Source of the DNA: an uncultured Neglectibacter sp.
GTDB taxonomy: Bacteria; Bacillota; Clostridia; Oscillospirales; Acutalibacteraceae
Assembly: GCA_937958185.1 (NCBI GenBank)
Contig: CALFFN010000021.1
Span: 1-64,000, forward strand
Direction of reading: 5' to 3'
Length of the DNA stretch: 64,000 nucleotides
Shown: piece after piece, positions 9,475 through 18,008 of the stretch
Numbering within the stretch: the first letter of the stretch is position 1
Layout of the letters: the number at the start of each line of letters is the position of its first letter
Notes under the pieces: model-generated
What the model was told of the DNA's origin: nothing
The model's database searches: none
The model's input: only the letters and a program-made list of their open reading frames with translations
Translations under genes and position numbers: made by a program

Positions 9475-10602
9475 ATGAAAGTCCTGTTTACCGGGGGAGG
9501 CACCGCCGGGCACATCAATCCCGCGCTGGCAGCCGCCGGGTACTTAAAGCAAAAGGAGCCGGACGCCGAGATACTCTATGTGGGGAACAGGGGCGGCATG
9601 GAGGAGCGGCTGGTGGCACAGGCTGGCTACCCCATAAAAACCGTGCATATTTCCGGCTTTCAGCGCAAGCTTACGCCGAAAAACCTGGTGAGGAACTGCC
9701 AGACCGTGGTCAAAATGTTCACGGCCACGGCGGAAGCAAAGAAAATCATCAGAGAATTTCAGCCGGACGTGTGCGTCGGCACGGGGGGCTATGTCAGCGG
9801 ACCCGTGATCCGGGAAGCCGCAAAGCTGGGGGTACCCTGCGTGATCCACGAATCCAACGCCTATCCCGGCGTTACCACCAAGGCGCTGGCGCACAGCGTG
9901 AAAACCGTCATGCTGGCGGTGCCGGACGCACAGAAATATTTTGCCGAGTCCGTCCACTGCGTCATCACCGGCAACCCCGTCCGCGGGGAAGTGCTGGCGG
10001 CGCAGCAGGAGGAAGCCCGGCAAGCCCTTGGGCTGGACGACCGTCCCGTGGTGCTGTCCTTCGGCGGCAGCTTGGGCGCTTCCGCCCTGAACCGCGCCGC
10101 CGCCTATATGCTGGCGGAAAGCGCCAAAACAGGCAGGTACCAGCATATTCACGGCTACGGGGCCCACGATGAGAAATTCCTGGATGAAGTGAAGGAGCTG
10201 GGGCTTTCCCCGGAAAAGAACCCGCAGATACGCCTGCTGGAATATATCGACAATATGCCCCAGTGCCTGGCGGCTGCCGATCTGGTGATCGGCAGGGCAG
10301 GGGCGATGACGCTGACAGAGATCGAAGCCAAAGCGAAGGCTTCCATTTTGATCCCTTCTCCCAACGTGGCGGAAAACCACCAGTACCACAACGCCATGGC
10401 GCTGGTACGGCGGGGCGCAGCGGAGATCATTGAGGAAAAGGACCTGACCGGAGAGCTTCTCTGGAAAAAGGTCCAGAAAATTTTAAGCGACCCCGACCGC
10501 CTTGCTTCTCTGGGAGAAGGCGCCGGGAAAATGGAGATTCTGGACGCCAACGAGCGCATTTACCGCGTCATCAAAGAGGCGGCGCTGTCCGGCAAAAAGT
10601 AA
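9475..10602 (+). CDS. murG: UDP-GlcNAc:lipid I GlcNAc transferase MurG
   Basis: The protein of about 375 residues is a GT-B glycosyltransferase with GGGTAGHINPALAA at its N-terminus, GTGGYVSGP, HESNAYPGVTTK, SFGGSLGA and GRAGAMTLTEI. MurG adds GlcNAc to lipid I to form lipid II on the inner membrane face. The start at ATG 9475 gives the usual MKVLF beginning with AAGG 8 bases upstream; GTG 9466 or ATG 9469 are alternatives. It sits 39 bp after ftsW. Confidence 0.96.
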   Translation: MKVLFTGGGTAGHINPALAAAGYLKQKEPDAEILYVGNRGGMEERLVAQAGYPIKTVHISGFQRKLTPKNLVRNCQTVVKMFTATAEAKKIIREFQPDVCVGTGGYVSGPVIREAAKLGVPCVIHESNAYPGVTTKALAHSVKTVMLAVPDAQKYFAESVHCVITGNPVRGEVLAAQQEEARQALGLDDRPVVLSFGGSLGASALNRAAAYMLAESAKTGRYQHIHGYGAHDEKFLDEVKELGLSPEKNPQIRLLEYIDNMPQCLAAADLVIGRAGAMTLTEIEAKAKASILIPSPNVAENHQYHNAMALVRRGAAEIIEEKDLTGELLWKKVQKILSDPDRLASLGEGAGKMEILDANERIYRVIKEAALSGKK

Positions 10603-10727
10603 AACGGAACATCCTGCTTTCCGGCAGAAATCCCGGGGAACAGCCTCCATGGGACAAGCCCCTGACCAGAACACATTTGGGAACATTTCATAAGATAATA
10701 ACATCTCATACTGACGAGGTGTTCCCT

Positions 10728-11975
10728 ATGATACTTATTGACGGTCCCGCTGAGCTCAGCGGGGAGATAGACGTCCAAGGGGCGAAAAACAGCACCCTGC
10801 CGCTGCTGGCGGCGGCGCTGCTCTGCAAGGGGCAGACCGTGCTGCACAACTGCCCGGATTTGACCGATGTGGACACGGCGGTGCGGATATTGGAGCATTT
10901 GGGCTGCCGCTGCGCGCGGGAGGGGGATACCCTGATCGTGGACAATGCCGTCAGCTGCTGTGAGGTCCCTCATGAGCTGATGCGGGGCATGCGTTCCTCC
11001 ATCGTGTTTTTGGGGGCGATCGTCTCCCGCTGCGGGGAAGCAAGGCTCTGCTTTCCCGGCGGCTGCGAGCTGGGACCGCGCCCCATCGACCTGCACCTGT
11101 CCGCTTTGGAAAAGCTGGGCGTGGAGATCACGGAATCCGGCGGCTGCCTGCACTGCAAGGCTCCCCATGGCATTCGCGGCGCGTATATCTCCCTGGCGTT
11201 CCCCAGCGTGGGCGCCACGGAAAACATCATGCTGGCGGCTGCATGCTCCGAAGGGACGACCGTGATAGCCAACGCCGCCCGGGAGCCGGAGATCACCGAC
11301 CTTGCCGAATACCTGAACCGCTGCGGCGGCAGGATATACGGCGCGGGGGAAAGCTGTGTCATCATCGACGGCGTTTCCGAGCTTTACGGCAGCGAGCACC
11401 GCGTGATGCCCGACCGCATCGTTTCCGTTACTTATATGGCGGCGGCGGCGGTCACAGGCGGCAGCGTTACCCTGCGGGGCGTGGAAAATTCCCATATCCT
11501 GCCCATGCTTTCGCCCTTTGAGGAGTCGGGCTGCCAGGTGCGGCAGCTGGGCGGCGCGCTGAGCATTCTGGCGCCCCGGCGCCTGGACGCTGTAAAGCAT
11601 ATCAGGACCATGCCCTATCCCGGCTTTCCCACAGACGCGCAGCCCCTGGTCATGAGCATGGCGGCAGTGGGAAAAGGCACCAGCATTTTTGTGGAAAACA
11701 TTTTTGAGAACCGCTATAAACACGCTTTCGAGCTGCAGCGCCTTGGCGCAAATATCAAAGTAGAGGGCAAGGTGGCAGTGGTAGAGGGCGTGGAAAAATT
11801 GACCGGCGCTCCCGTGCAGGCAGCGGACCTGCGTGGCGGCGCGGCGCTGGTAGTCGCCGGGCTGGCGGCTTACGGCAGAACAGAGGTCAGCGGCACGGAA
11901 TATATCCACCGCGGCTATGAGGATATCGCCGGGAAGCTGGCAGATTTGGGCGCAAGGATCCAGGAAGTACCGTAA
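10728..11975 (+). CDS. murA: UDP-N-acetylglucosamine 1-carboxyvinyltransferase MurA
   Basis: The 415-residue EPSP-synthase-fold enzyme starts MILIDGPAELSGEIDVQGAK. It keeps the catalytic cysteine (C113 in FPGGCELGPRPIDLHL), the residue attacked by fosfomycin in MurA enzymes. It makes UDP-GlcNAc-enolpyruvate, the first committed peptidoglycan precursor. The start at 10728 has GAGGT 7 bases upstream; a longer frame from 10677 has no site. murA inside a dcw cluster after murG is also seen in other Firmicutes. Confidence 0.95.
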   Translation: MILIDGPAELSGEIDVQGAKNSTLPLLAAALLCKGQTVLHNCPDLTDVDTAVRILEHLGCRCAREGDTLIVDNAVSCCEVPHELMRGMRSSIVFLGAIVSRCGEARLCFPGGCELGPRPIDLHLSALEKLGVEITESGGCLHCKAPHGIRGAYISLAFPSVGATENIMLAAACSEGTTVIANAAREPEITDLAEYLNRCGGRIYGAGESCVIIDGVSELYGSEHRVMPDRIVSVTYMAAAAVTGGSVTLRGVENSHILPMLSPFEESGCQVRQLGGALSILAPRRLDAVKHIRTMPYPGFPTDAQPLVMSMAAVGKGTSIFVENIFENRYKHAFELQRLGANIKVEGKVAVVEGVEKLTGAPVQAADLRGGAALVVAGLAAYGRTEVSGTEYIHRGYEDIAGKLADLGARIQEVP

Positions 11976-11999
11976 AAAGTCAGGAAAGGAGGCGGCAGA

Positions 12000-13358
12000 A
12001 TGGCGAAAAAGCCGGGACCAAAAAAGAAAGATTCCCGCAAAAAGCAGGATATGTGGGAAAGGGAGTTTGAAGATATCAGCTCCTTTTCTCCCGGCGCCAT
12101 GGAGCGCCGCCCCCAGCCCGTGCAGGGAAGCCGTTCCTCCCGTCAGCGGGAGGAATGGCAGCCTGCCCGGCAGATCCGCCCCGACAGGCCTTCGCGCCCC
12201 CCGGAGCCGAATAGACCTGCCCGTCAGACTAACTCTACAAGGCAGCCCGTCCGGCGACCAGCTCCCGATTGGGAGATCCCGGAATGGGAGCTGAACAGCC
12301 GCCGCAGACCGCCTGTAGAGGAGCGGACAAGCTCCACCCGCCAAAGGCGCCCCGCCTCGCCGGAGCGCCGTCCGCCGCCCGCCTCGAAAAAGCGGCCCGG
12401 CAAAAAGGGAAAGTCCGGGGTCGGGCGCGTGGTGAAATTCCTGCTGGTACTGACGATGACGGCGGCAACTGCTTTTTTTGCGGTCTTTCTGCTGTTCAAA
12501 ATATCTGTCATAGAAATTACCGGCGACACGATCGAGGGCTATGGGGAAAATGAGATTTTGAAAATCTCCGATTGTAAACCAGGGGATAATCTGGTGTTTC
12601 TCCCTACGGGAAACGCCGAGAACACCCTGAAACAGGAAATCCCCTATATTGAGGACGTGAAATTTATCCGCCATTTGCCCAATACACTGGAAATTCGCCT
12701 GACCGCCGCGAAGGTAGCGGCATGCGTTTCCTGTGATAACGGCTGGCTCTATGTCAACGGCGAAGGAAAAATACTGGAGAATCAGGCAGTCCCCCGGGAC
12801 GGCATGCTGCAAATTCTGGGGCTTACCCCCCTTGACACTGAGCCGGGCGCGTATTTAAGGTTGGAGGACAGCGACGCGCAGACCGCCTGTGACAGCATTC
12901 TGAAAACTGTGGCAGACCTGGAAATGACCCAGGATTTTACCCGCGTGGATATTTCTGATCTTTCCGATATCCGTCTGGTGTATCAGGACAGGATCGAATT
13001 CCAGCTGGGCAATATCCTGAAGCTGGATTACAAGATAGAGCTGGGCTGCCGTGCTCTGGAAGAACTGGGAGCGGGGAAGAAGGGCGTAATGAACCTTGCC
13101 TATGCGGACGAAACGAAGCGTGCGGTATTCACTTCCGGCGATATCGGTCTCGCTCCGGCACAGACCCCAGCCCCCTCCGCCGCTCCGAAAGACGGCAATG
13201 TAAGCTCTGACCCCGGGTCTTCCGGCGATGACGGGGATACTTCTTCCGGCGGCGATACCGGCGATGGGGATACGGATACCGGCGACGGCGACGGGGGAGA
13301 CTCTTCCACAAACTATCGGACGGACGGGATCCCCGATGAGATTTTCACGGGAGAATAG
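12000..13358 (+). CDS. ftsQ: FtsQ/DivIB-type division protein with acidic C-terminal tail
   Basis: The 452-residue protein has a long basic, proline- and arginine-rich cytoplasmic region (about 1-142), one membrane segment (about 143-168), and a POTRA domain starting ISVIEITGDTIEGYGENE. A beta domain follows. The last 70 residues become a low-complexity Asp/Gly/Ser/Thr tail (for example GDTGDGDTDTGDGDGGDSS). FtsQ/DivIB scaffolds FtsL and FtsB in the divisome. GGAGGCGGCAG precedes the ATG. The domain order is clear; the acidic tail is atypical in length and composition. Confidence 0.88.
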   Translation: MAKKPGPKKKDSRKKQDMWEREFEDISSFSPGAMERRPQPVQGSRSSRQREEWQPARQIRPDRPSRPPEPNRPARQTNSTRQPVRRPAPDWEIPEWELNSRRRPPVEERTSSTRQRRPASPERRPPPASKKRPGKKGKSGVGRVVKFLLVLTMTAATAFFAVFLLFKISVIEITGDTIEGYGENEILKISDCKPGDNLVFLPTGNAENTLKQEIPYIEDVKFIRHLPNTLEIRLTAAKVAACVSCDNGWLYVNGEGKILENQAVPRDGMLQILGLTPLDTEPGAYLRLEDSDAQTACDSILKTVADLEMTQDFTRVDISDLSDIRLVYQDRIEFQLGNILKLDYKIELGCRALEELGAGKKGVMNLAYADETKRAVFTSGDIGLAPAQTPAPSAAPKDGNVSSDPGSSGDDGDTSSGGDTGDGDTDTGDGDGGDSSTNYRTDGIPDEIFTGE

Positions 13359-13425
13359 CGCGGAACACAGCCGGAAAACACGGGAAAAGGTGGAAGATTT
13401 TACAGAAATCTGCCGGAAATATTCA

Positions 13426-13466
13426 AAAAAAGCGGGATCTTTTGATTTTTAGGCGGCTTTTTTGCA
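13426..13466 (+). terminator. Possible weak terminator between ftsQ and ftsZ
   Basis: The arms AAAAAAGC (13426-13433) and GCTTTTTT (13456-13463) enclose a 22-base loop. The stem is mostly A-T, so it is a weak candidate. It would separate ftsZ expression from the mra operon. Confidence 0.4.
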
Positions 13467-13474
13467 GATTTTCC

Positions 13475-13503
13475 TTGAAATTTCCCACGGAAAGTGATAG
13501 ATT
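13475..13503 (+). promoter_or_regulatory. Candidate ftsZ promoter
   Basis: TTGAAA (13475-13480) and TAGATT (13498-13503) are 17 bp apart; an overlapping TATAGT at 13503-13508 could be the real -10. The stretch lies about 135 bp before the ftsZ start. The -10 match is modest. Confidence 0.4.
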
Positions 13504-13636
13504 ATAGTATAAGGTTATTTGTGCCCAAATGAAAAACAATGGGTGGACCCAGCCGAAAGACAGGCTGGCAATTCGGGATTTAGGAAAAGCGACAGTGAAA
13601 GTAATAGATTCCGGGAAAAGCCAAGGAGGAAATCAT

Positions 13637-14785
13637 ATGCCTTTTGAAGTTGACAATCTGCTCGATGATACGCCGCAGACCATCAAGGTGGTGGGTGTCG
13701 GCGGCGGCGGCGGCAATGCCGTGAACCGTATTGCCAGCGCCGGAGTACGCAGCGTGGAGCTGGTGTGCATGAATACGGACAAGCAGGCGCTGCAGCGCTC
13801 TCAGGCTTCCGTCAAGGTGCAGCTGGGCGAAAAGCTGACTCAGGGCAGGGGCGCAGGCTCCAAGCCGGAAATCGGCGAAAAGGCGGCGGACGAAAGCCGC
13901 GAGCTTATCGCCAATACCTTAAAGGACGCCGATATGGTCTTTATCACTGCCGGTATGGGCGGCGGCACCGGGACGGGCGCTGCTCCCAAGGTGGCGCAGA
14001 TCGCCAGAGAACAGGGCGCCCTCACTGTCGGTATCGTTACAAAGCCCTTTGCCTTTGAGGGGCGCCGCCGTATGGAGCAGGCGGAGGAGGGCATTGCCGC
14101 CCTGCGGGAGCACGTGGACTCGCTGGTGGTCATTCCCAATGAGCGCCTGAAGCTGGTCAGCGACGAGCGCATCACCCTTGCCAATGCCTTTATGGTGGCG
14201 GACGATGTGCTGCGTCAGGGCGTGCAGAGCATTTCCGACCTGATCCAGCTGCCCGGCATTGTCAATCTGGATTTTGAAGACGTGAAATCCGTCATGCAGG
14301 ACGCGGGCTATGCCCACATGGGCGTGGGTCATGCCGCCGGCAAGGACAAGGCGGAGCAGGCTGCTATGGCTGCCGTTTCCAGCCCCCTGCTGGAGACAAA
14401 GATCGCCGGCGCAAGAGGCGTTATTATCAATATCACTTCTTCTCCCGACATTGCCCTGGACGAGATAGACACCGCTTCTCAGATCGTGACAGAGCGTGCC
14501 CATGAGGACGCCAACATCATCTGGGGCGCTACCTTCGACGAGACCATGGAAGACGAAATGACCGTTACCGTTATTGCCACCGGGTTCGAGGGCATGAACG
14601 GCGAACGCGCCAAGAGCAATCTGGACCTGGTAGACTTGGAGGACGACGATTTCCTCAGCAGCTCTTCCATGCCTGCTGTTTCCTCTTCCACCGCCGTCCG
14701 CGCGGAAGAGCCCAGAGTGGACCCTGCCGTCATTGACGACGACGATACCTTCACCGACATCATGTCTATTTTCAACCGCAAGTGA
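13637..14785 (+). CDS. ftsZ: Cell division GTPase FtsZ
   Basis: The 382-residue tubulin homologue has VVGVGGGGGNAVNR at the N-terminus, the tubulin signature GGGTGTGAAP, and a conserved C-terminal peptide (DTFTDIMSIFNRK) after an acidic linker. It polymerises into the Z-ring and recruits the divisome. AAGGAGG lies 7 bases before the ATG at 13637; an upstream ATG at 13529 is rejected. ftsA is absent upstream, unlike in Bacillus. A terminator follows. Confidence 0.98.
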   Translation: MPFEVDNLLDDTPQTIKVVGVGGGGGNAVNRIASAGVRSVELVCMNTDKQALQRSQASVKVQLGEKLTQGRGAGSKPEIGEKAADESRELIANTLKDADMVFITAGMGGGTGTGAAPKVAQIAREQGALTVGIVTKPFAFEGRRRMEQAEEGIAALREHVDSLVVIPNERLKLVSDERITLANAFMVADDVLRQGVQSISDLIQLPGIVNLDFEDVKSVMQDAGYAHMGVGHAAGKDKAEQAAMAAVSSPLLETKIAGARGVIINITSSPDIALDEIDTASQIVTERAHEDANIIWGATFDETMEDEMTVTVIATGFEGMNGERAKSNLDLVDLEDDDFLSSSSMPAVSSSTAVRAEEPRVDPAVIDDDDTFTDIMSIFNRK

Positions 14786-14806
14786 GGTCGAACACTTAGA
14801 AACAGG

Positions 14807-14836
14807 GAGGATACTGCGTTTGCGGTGTCCTCTTTT
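14807..14836 (+). terminator. Intrinsic terminator after ftsZ
   Basis: The stem GAGGATACTGC / GCGGTGTCCTC has two G-T wobbles and is followed by TTTT. It closes the cell-wall cluster. Confidence 0.75.
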
Positions 14837-14968
14837 CTGTAAGAAGGGCTATTGCGGTCTGATAAAGCATAAGGTTTGGGAGAAAGCTTTGCGTTCCAAC
14901 AGAAAAAACGGCTTGACCGCGGGAAGCGCAGAATATTTCCCCGGAAAAGAAAGGAAAATGGGGTTGTT

Positions 14969-15367
14969 ATGAGCGGTAAAATTCAAGGCGTACATCACAT
15001 TGCCATCAAGCCCACGGCGGAGCAATACGATAAAACGGTGGACTTCTATACCCGTCTGCTGGGCATGAAGATCGTAAAAAGCTGGGGAGACCCTCAGCGC
15101 CCCTGCCTGATGGTTTCCTGCGGCGACAACAGCTGCATGGAGATTCTCGGCAGCGACAGCGAGCCTGCGCCCGGCGGACCTCTGGCGCATATTGCCTTTG
15201 CCACCGACAAGGTAGACGAGCTGGTGGAGGCTGCCCGCAGCGAGGGCTATGAGATCACCGACGAACCCAGGGACGTGGATCTGGGCGGAATGCCGATCCG
15301 CATCGCTTTCCTGTACGGTCCCACCCAGGAGCATATCGAGCTGTTCTGGGAGAAGGGCAGTCGTTAG
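14969..15367 (+). CDS. VOC (glyoxalase-like) family protein
   Basis: The 132-residue protein is a single-domain vicinal-oxygen-chelate fold: VHHIAIK near the N-terminus, DFYTRLLGMKIV, and the closing TQEHIELFWEK. The His and Glu positions suggest a metal site, as in lactoylglutathione lyase and related enzymes, but the substrate cannot be told. The start at 14969 is preceded by GGAAAATGGGG. It is followed 90 bp later by the fumarase-like beta subunit, perhaps in one operon. Confidence 0.85.
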   Translation: MSGKIQGVHHIAIKPTAEQYDKTVDFYTRLLGMKIVKSWGDPQRPCLMVSCGDNSCMEILGSDSEPAPGGPLAHIAFATDKVDELVEAARSEGYEITDEPRDVDLGGMPIRIAFLYGPTQEHIELFWEKGSR

Positions 15368-15457
15368 AGAAGGGCAAGGAATGTGTACCGAAAATTTCAA
15401 GCTCTTAATAGGAGAGCTCTATTGTTTTGAAAAGGGTAGCTGCCAAAGGAGAACGCC

Positions 15458-15985
15458 ATGGAAGAACTGAAGCTGAATACCGCGGAACTGGAAGAAAAGG
15501 CTGCTTCCCTCCGCGCGGGGCGGCGGGTACTGCTTTCCGGCACGGTCTACACCTCCCGGGACGCCGCCCATAAGCGCATCACAGAGCTTTTGGACAGGGG
15601 AGAGCCGCTCCCTTACGATTTGAAGGGCGCTGCCATTTACTATGCCGGACCCACCCCCGCCCGGTCAGGAAAGCCCATCGGCTCCTGCGGACCCACCACC
15701 AGCGGCAGAATGGACCCCTACACGCCCCGGTTCCTGGATTTAGGGCTGAAGTGCATGATCGGCAAGGGCAAGCGCAGCCCGGAAGTAATAGAAGCCATGA
15801 AGCGCAACGGCGCGGTATACCTCTGCGCCATTGGCGGCGCGGGCGCGCTGGCGGCGCAGTGTATCGAAAAGGCGGAGGTCATCGCCTTTGAAGACCTGGG
15901 CTGTGAATCCGTCAAGCGCCTGACTTTGCGGGATTTCCCGCTGATCGTCGCTATTGACAGCACCGGGGACAGCATTGTGCGCTGA
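15458..15985 (+). CDS. Fumarate hydratase class I / L-tartrate dehydratase beta subunit (orphan)
   Basis: The 175-residue protein matches the swivelling beta domain of class I fumarases and tartrate dehydratases: AAIYYAGPTPARSGKPIGSCG, GPTTSGRMDPYTP, GKGKRSPEV, AIGGAGALAAQCI and the ending FPLIVAIDSTGDS. This subunit pairs with a [4Fe-4S] alpha subunit to hydrate fumarate or dehydrate tartrate. The alpha subunit is normally the preceding gene, but here a VOC gene precedes it and no alpha gene is in the window. Fumarase versus tartrate dehydratase cannot be resolved. Confidence 0.9.
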   Translation: MEELKLNTAELEEKAASLRAGRRVLLSGTVYTSRDAAHKRITELLDRGEPLPYDLKGAAIYYAGPTPARSGKPIGSCGPTTSGRMDPYTPRFLDLGLKCMIGKGKRSPEVIEAMKRNGAVYLCAIGGAGALAAQCIEKAEVIAFEDLGCESVKRLTLRDFPLIVAIDSTGDSIVR

Positions 15986-16091
15986 CCGGCGCGCTTTAAT
16001 AGCTGCAAAGCAGCCGTCACGGAGCAGCTCGGAGCAAAAAAGCGCTTCTCTTTTGCAAACGGTTTTAGATGGAATAATTTTTTGGAAATCA

Positions 16092-16116
16092 GCGGGCGGC
16101 TTGCCCGCGTTTCTTT
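16092..16116 (+). terminator. Terminator-like hairpin before the CDF gene
   Basis: The stem GCGGGC / GCCCGC (16092-16097 and 16103-16108) with a 5-base loop is followed by GTTTCTTT. It would end the VOC-fumarase unit. Confidence 0.6.
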
Positions 16117-16129
16117 ATGAAAGGTTGAA

Positions 16130-17320
16130 ATGACTATGTTTGACGCAATTATGCGATTGCTGGTAAAGGATTACCAGCACCCGGAGCGCCCGGAGGTTCG
16201 GGAAAAAAGCGGGCGCGCCGCCGGGGCGGTGGGTATTGCCACCAACCTGCTGCTGTTTGCCATCAAGCTGGCGGCGGGGTTCCTTTCTCACAGCGTTGCC
16301 ATTATGGCGGACGCGATCAACAACCTGACGGATTCCGGCTCCTCCATCATTATGCTGGTGGGCTTCAAGCTGGCGGGCAAGCCCGCGGACGAGAAGCACC
16401 CCTACGGTCATGCCCGTATCGAATATCTCTGCGGCGTGATCGTGTCTTTTATCGTGCTGTTTTTGGGCTTCCAGCTCGGCATGACCTCTGTAGACAAGAT
16501 ATTCCACCCGGAAGCCGCGGATTTTTCCCTGCTGTCCTTTGCCATTCTGGGCGTTTCGATCCTCATTAAGCTGTGGCAGTTCTTTTTCTACCGCAGCGTG
16601 GGGAAGAAGATCAGCTCGGAAGCGATTTTTGCCACCTCTGCCGACAGCCGCAACGACGCCATCACCACCGCCGTGGTTTTGGCAGGCGCGGTGTTCACCA
16701 GGTTTACCAATATAAATCTGGACGGCTATCTGGGGCTTGTCGTGGCGATGTTCATCGTGGTTTCCGGCGTGAAGCTTATCATGGAGACCGGGGACCCGCT
16801 GCTGGGCGTCGCCCCCGACCCGGAACTGGTCAAGTCCATTTATACCAAGATACTATCCTATGACGGCATTATCGGTCTGCACGATCTGGCGGTACATAAT
16901 TACGGCGTAGGCCGCTGCTTTGCTTCGGTCCACTGCGAGGTCCCGGCGGAGGAGGACATTCTCAAAAGCCATGATATCATCGACAATATCGAGCGGGATT
17001 TCCTTACGGAAGAGAATATTCACCTTGTGATACACCTTGATCCTGTCATCACAGGCGACGAGCGCACCAATGTCCTGCGGGAGCAGGTGGTGGACTGCGT
17101 CCACAGCCTGTACCCGGAAGCTTCTATCCACGATTTCCGCGTGGTATGGGGCGTGACCCACTCCAATGTGGTCTTTGATATCGCCGCGCCCTTTTCCGTA
17201 AAGGACAGCGACAGCGAGATCGTTCAAAAGGTTTCCGCGGAGATCACAAAGCTTGACGCTGCGTACCGTTCTGTCATCACAGTTGACCGGGAGGGCGTGG
17301 TCAATGCGCTGGAAAGCTGA
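16130..17320 (+). CDS. CDF-family cation-efflux transporter
   Basis: The 396-residue membrane protein belongs to the cation diffusion facilitator family. The paired metal-site motifs DAINNLTD (about residues 64-71) and DSRND are present, as is KHPYGHARIEY. Six membrane segments are followed by a long cytoplasmic domain of about 190 residues, larger than in FieF. It exports divalent metals such as Zn, Fe or Mn against a proton gradient; the metal cannot be assigned. The start is ATG 16130 (AAAGG 5 bases upstream) or ATG 16136. Confidence 0.92.
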   Translation: MTMFDAIMRLLVKDYQHPERPEVREKSGRAAGAVGIATNLLLFAIKLAAGFLSHSVAIMADAINNLTDSGSSIIMLVGFKLAGKPADEKHPYGHARIEYLCGVIVSFIVLFLGFQLGMTSVDKIFHPEAADFSLLSFAILGVSILIKLWQFFFYRSVGKKISSEAIFATSADSRNDAITTAVVLAGAVFTRFTNINLDGYLGLVVAMFIVVSGVKLIMETGDPLLGVAPDPELVKSIYTKILSYDGIIGLHDLAVHNYGVGRCFASVHCEVPAEEDILKSHDIIDNIERDFLTEENIHLVIHLDPVITGDERTNVLREQVVDCVHSLYPEASIHDFRVVWGVTHSNVVFDIAAPFSVKDSDSEIVQKVSAEITKLDAAYRSVITVDREGVVNALES

Positions 17321-17343
17321 AACGATGAGTAGTTAGTCATTAG

Positions 17344-17375
17344 AAAAAAGGAAGCGCTCTGCGCTTCCTTTTTTT
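17344..17375 (+). terminator. Intrinsic terminator after the CDF gene
   Basis: The 14-bp stem AAAAAAGGAAGCGC / GCGCTTCCTTTTTT has a 3-base TCT loop and a long T-run. It may work in both directions. Confidence 0.9.
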
Positions 17376-17379
17376 ACGT

Positions 17380-17514
17380 CTATAGATAATTTTGTTCTGT
17401 TTCATCAAGACAAAAAAAGGAACCTGAAATTTCATCATTTCTCTTCTGAATGTCTTTTAAGATCATGGGTTTTATCTTGTCCTGCAAGGTTTGGAAATAT
17501 GGCAGCTTCAGCAT
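17380..17514 (-). CDS. Small AT-rich open frame after the PhnB-like gene, possible gene remnant
   Basis: A 44-residue frame begins ATG (MLKLPYFQTLQDKIKP) and ends LDETEQNYL before TAG. It continues in the same frame as the VOC gene after that gene's TAA, so about 54 codons stay open. Its composition is protein-like and AT-rich. It could be a small gene or the tail of a gene cut off when this block was acquired. No function is recognised. Confidence 0.3.
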   Translation of the reverse strand: MLKLPYFQTLQDKIKPMILKDIQKRNDEISGSFFCLDETEQNYL

Positions 17515-17541
17515 ATTTCGTTTGAAATAGAAAACGGAGAT

Positions 17542-17964
17542 TTATCGCTCTGTCTGCTCGGTCATAATTCCCCAACGAATGCCAAACTTATCAACAAAAA
17601 CAACTCGGCATGAGCTGTATGGAGTAGCCTCCAGTGGATATATTGTCTTACTGCCTTCCTTCATGATTTCATATGCCCTTTGTACTTCTTCTTTTGTATC
17701 GTACATAATAGTGAGGAAATTTGAATAGCACGTTTGAAATTCAATATCCACATGGTCGCTCATAATGATTCTTTGATCGCCCAATACAAGCTCCGAGTGG
17801 TAGATATACTCTTTTTGATTTTCTTTCAGCAACGGATCATATGCAGGGTCATTCGCTTCTCCGTATGTAATCAGGCAGCTGATCTTTCCGTTAAATGCCT
17901 TTTTATACATGGGAATTGCTTCCCGGCAATTCCCTCCAAAATTCAGTGTAGGTACGATCTGCAT
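17542..17964 (-). CDS. PhnB-like VOC family protein
   Basis: The 140-residue protein begins MQIVPTLNFGGNCREAIPMY, the typical start of PhnB/YdhR-like VOC proteins (often labelled 3-demethylubiquinone methyltransferase-like). It ends DKFGIRWGIMTEQTER. Such proteins bind small ligands or metals; the substrate is unknown. Its DNA is clearly more AT-rich than its neighbours, with unlike codon use, suggesting recent transfer. Upstream on its strand lies the 94-bp tandem array. Confidence 0.8.
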   Translation of the reverse strand: MQIVPTLNFGGNCREAIPMYKKAFNGKISCLITYGEANDPAYDPLLKENQKEYIYHSELVLGDQRIIMSDHVDIEFQTCYSNFLTIMYDTKEEVQRAYEIMKEGSKTIYPLEATPYSSCRVVFVDKFGIRWGIMTEQTER

Positions 17965-18008
17965 TTCTATCTCTCCTTGATATTAAAATGATAACACACG
18001 CTTGTCAA

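Noticed and set aside
10560..12812. Long minus-strand frame across murA and ftsQ
   Set aside because: It opposes two well-supported genes, crosses their boundary and has no domain or ribosome-binding site.
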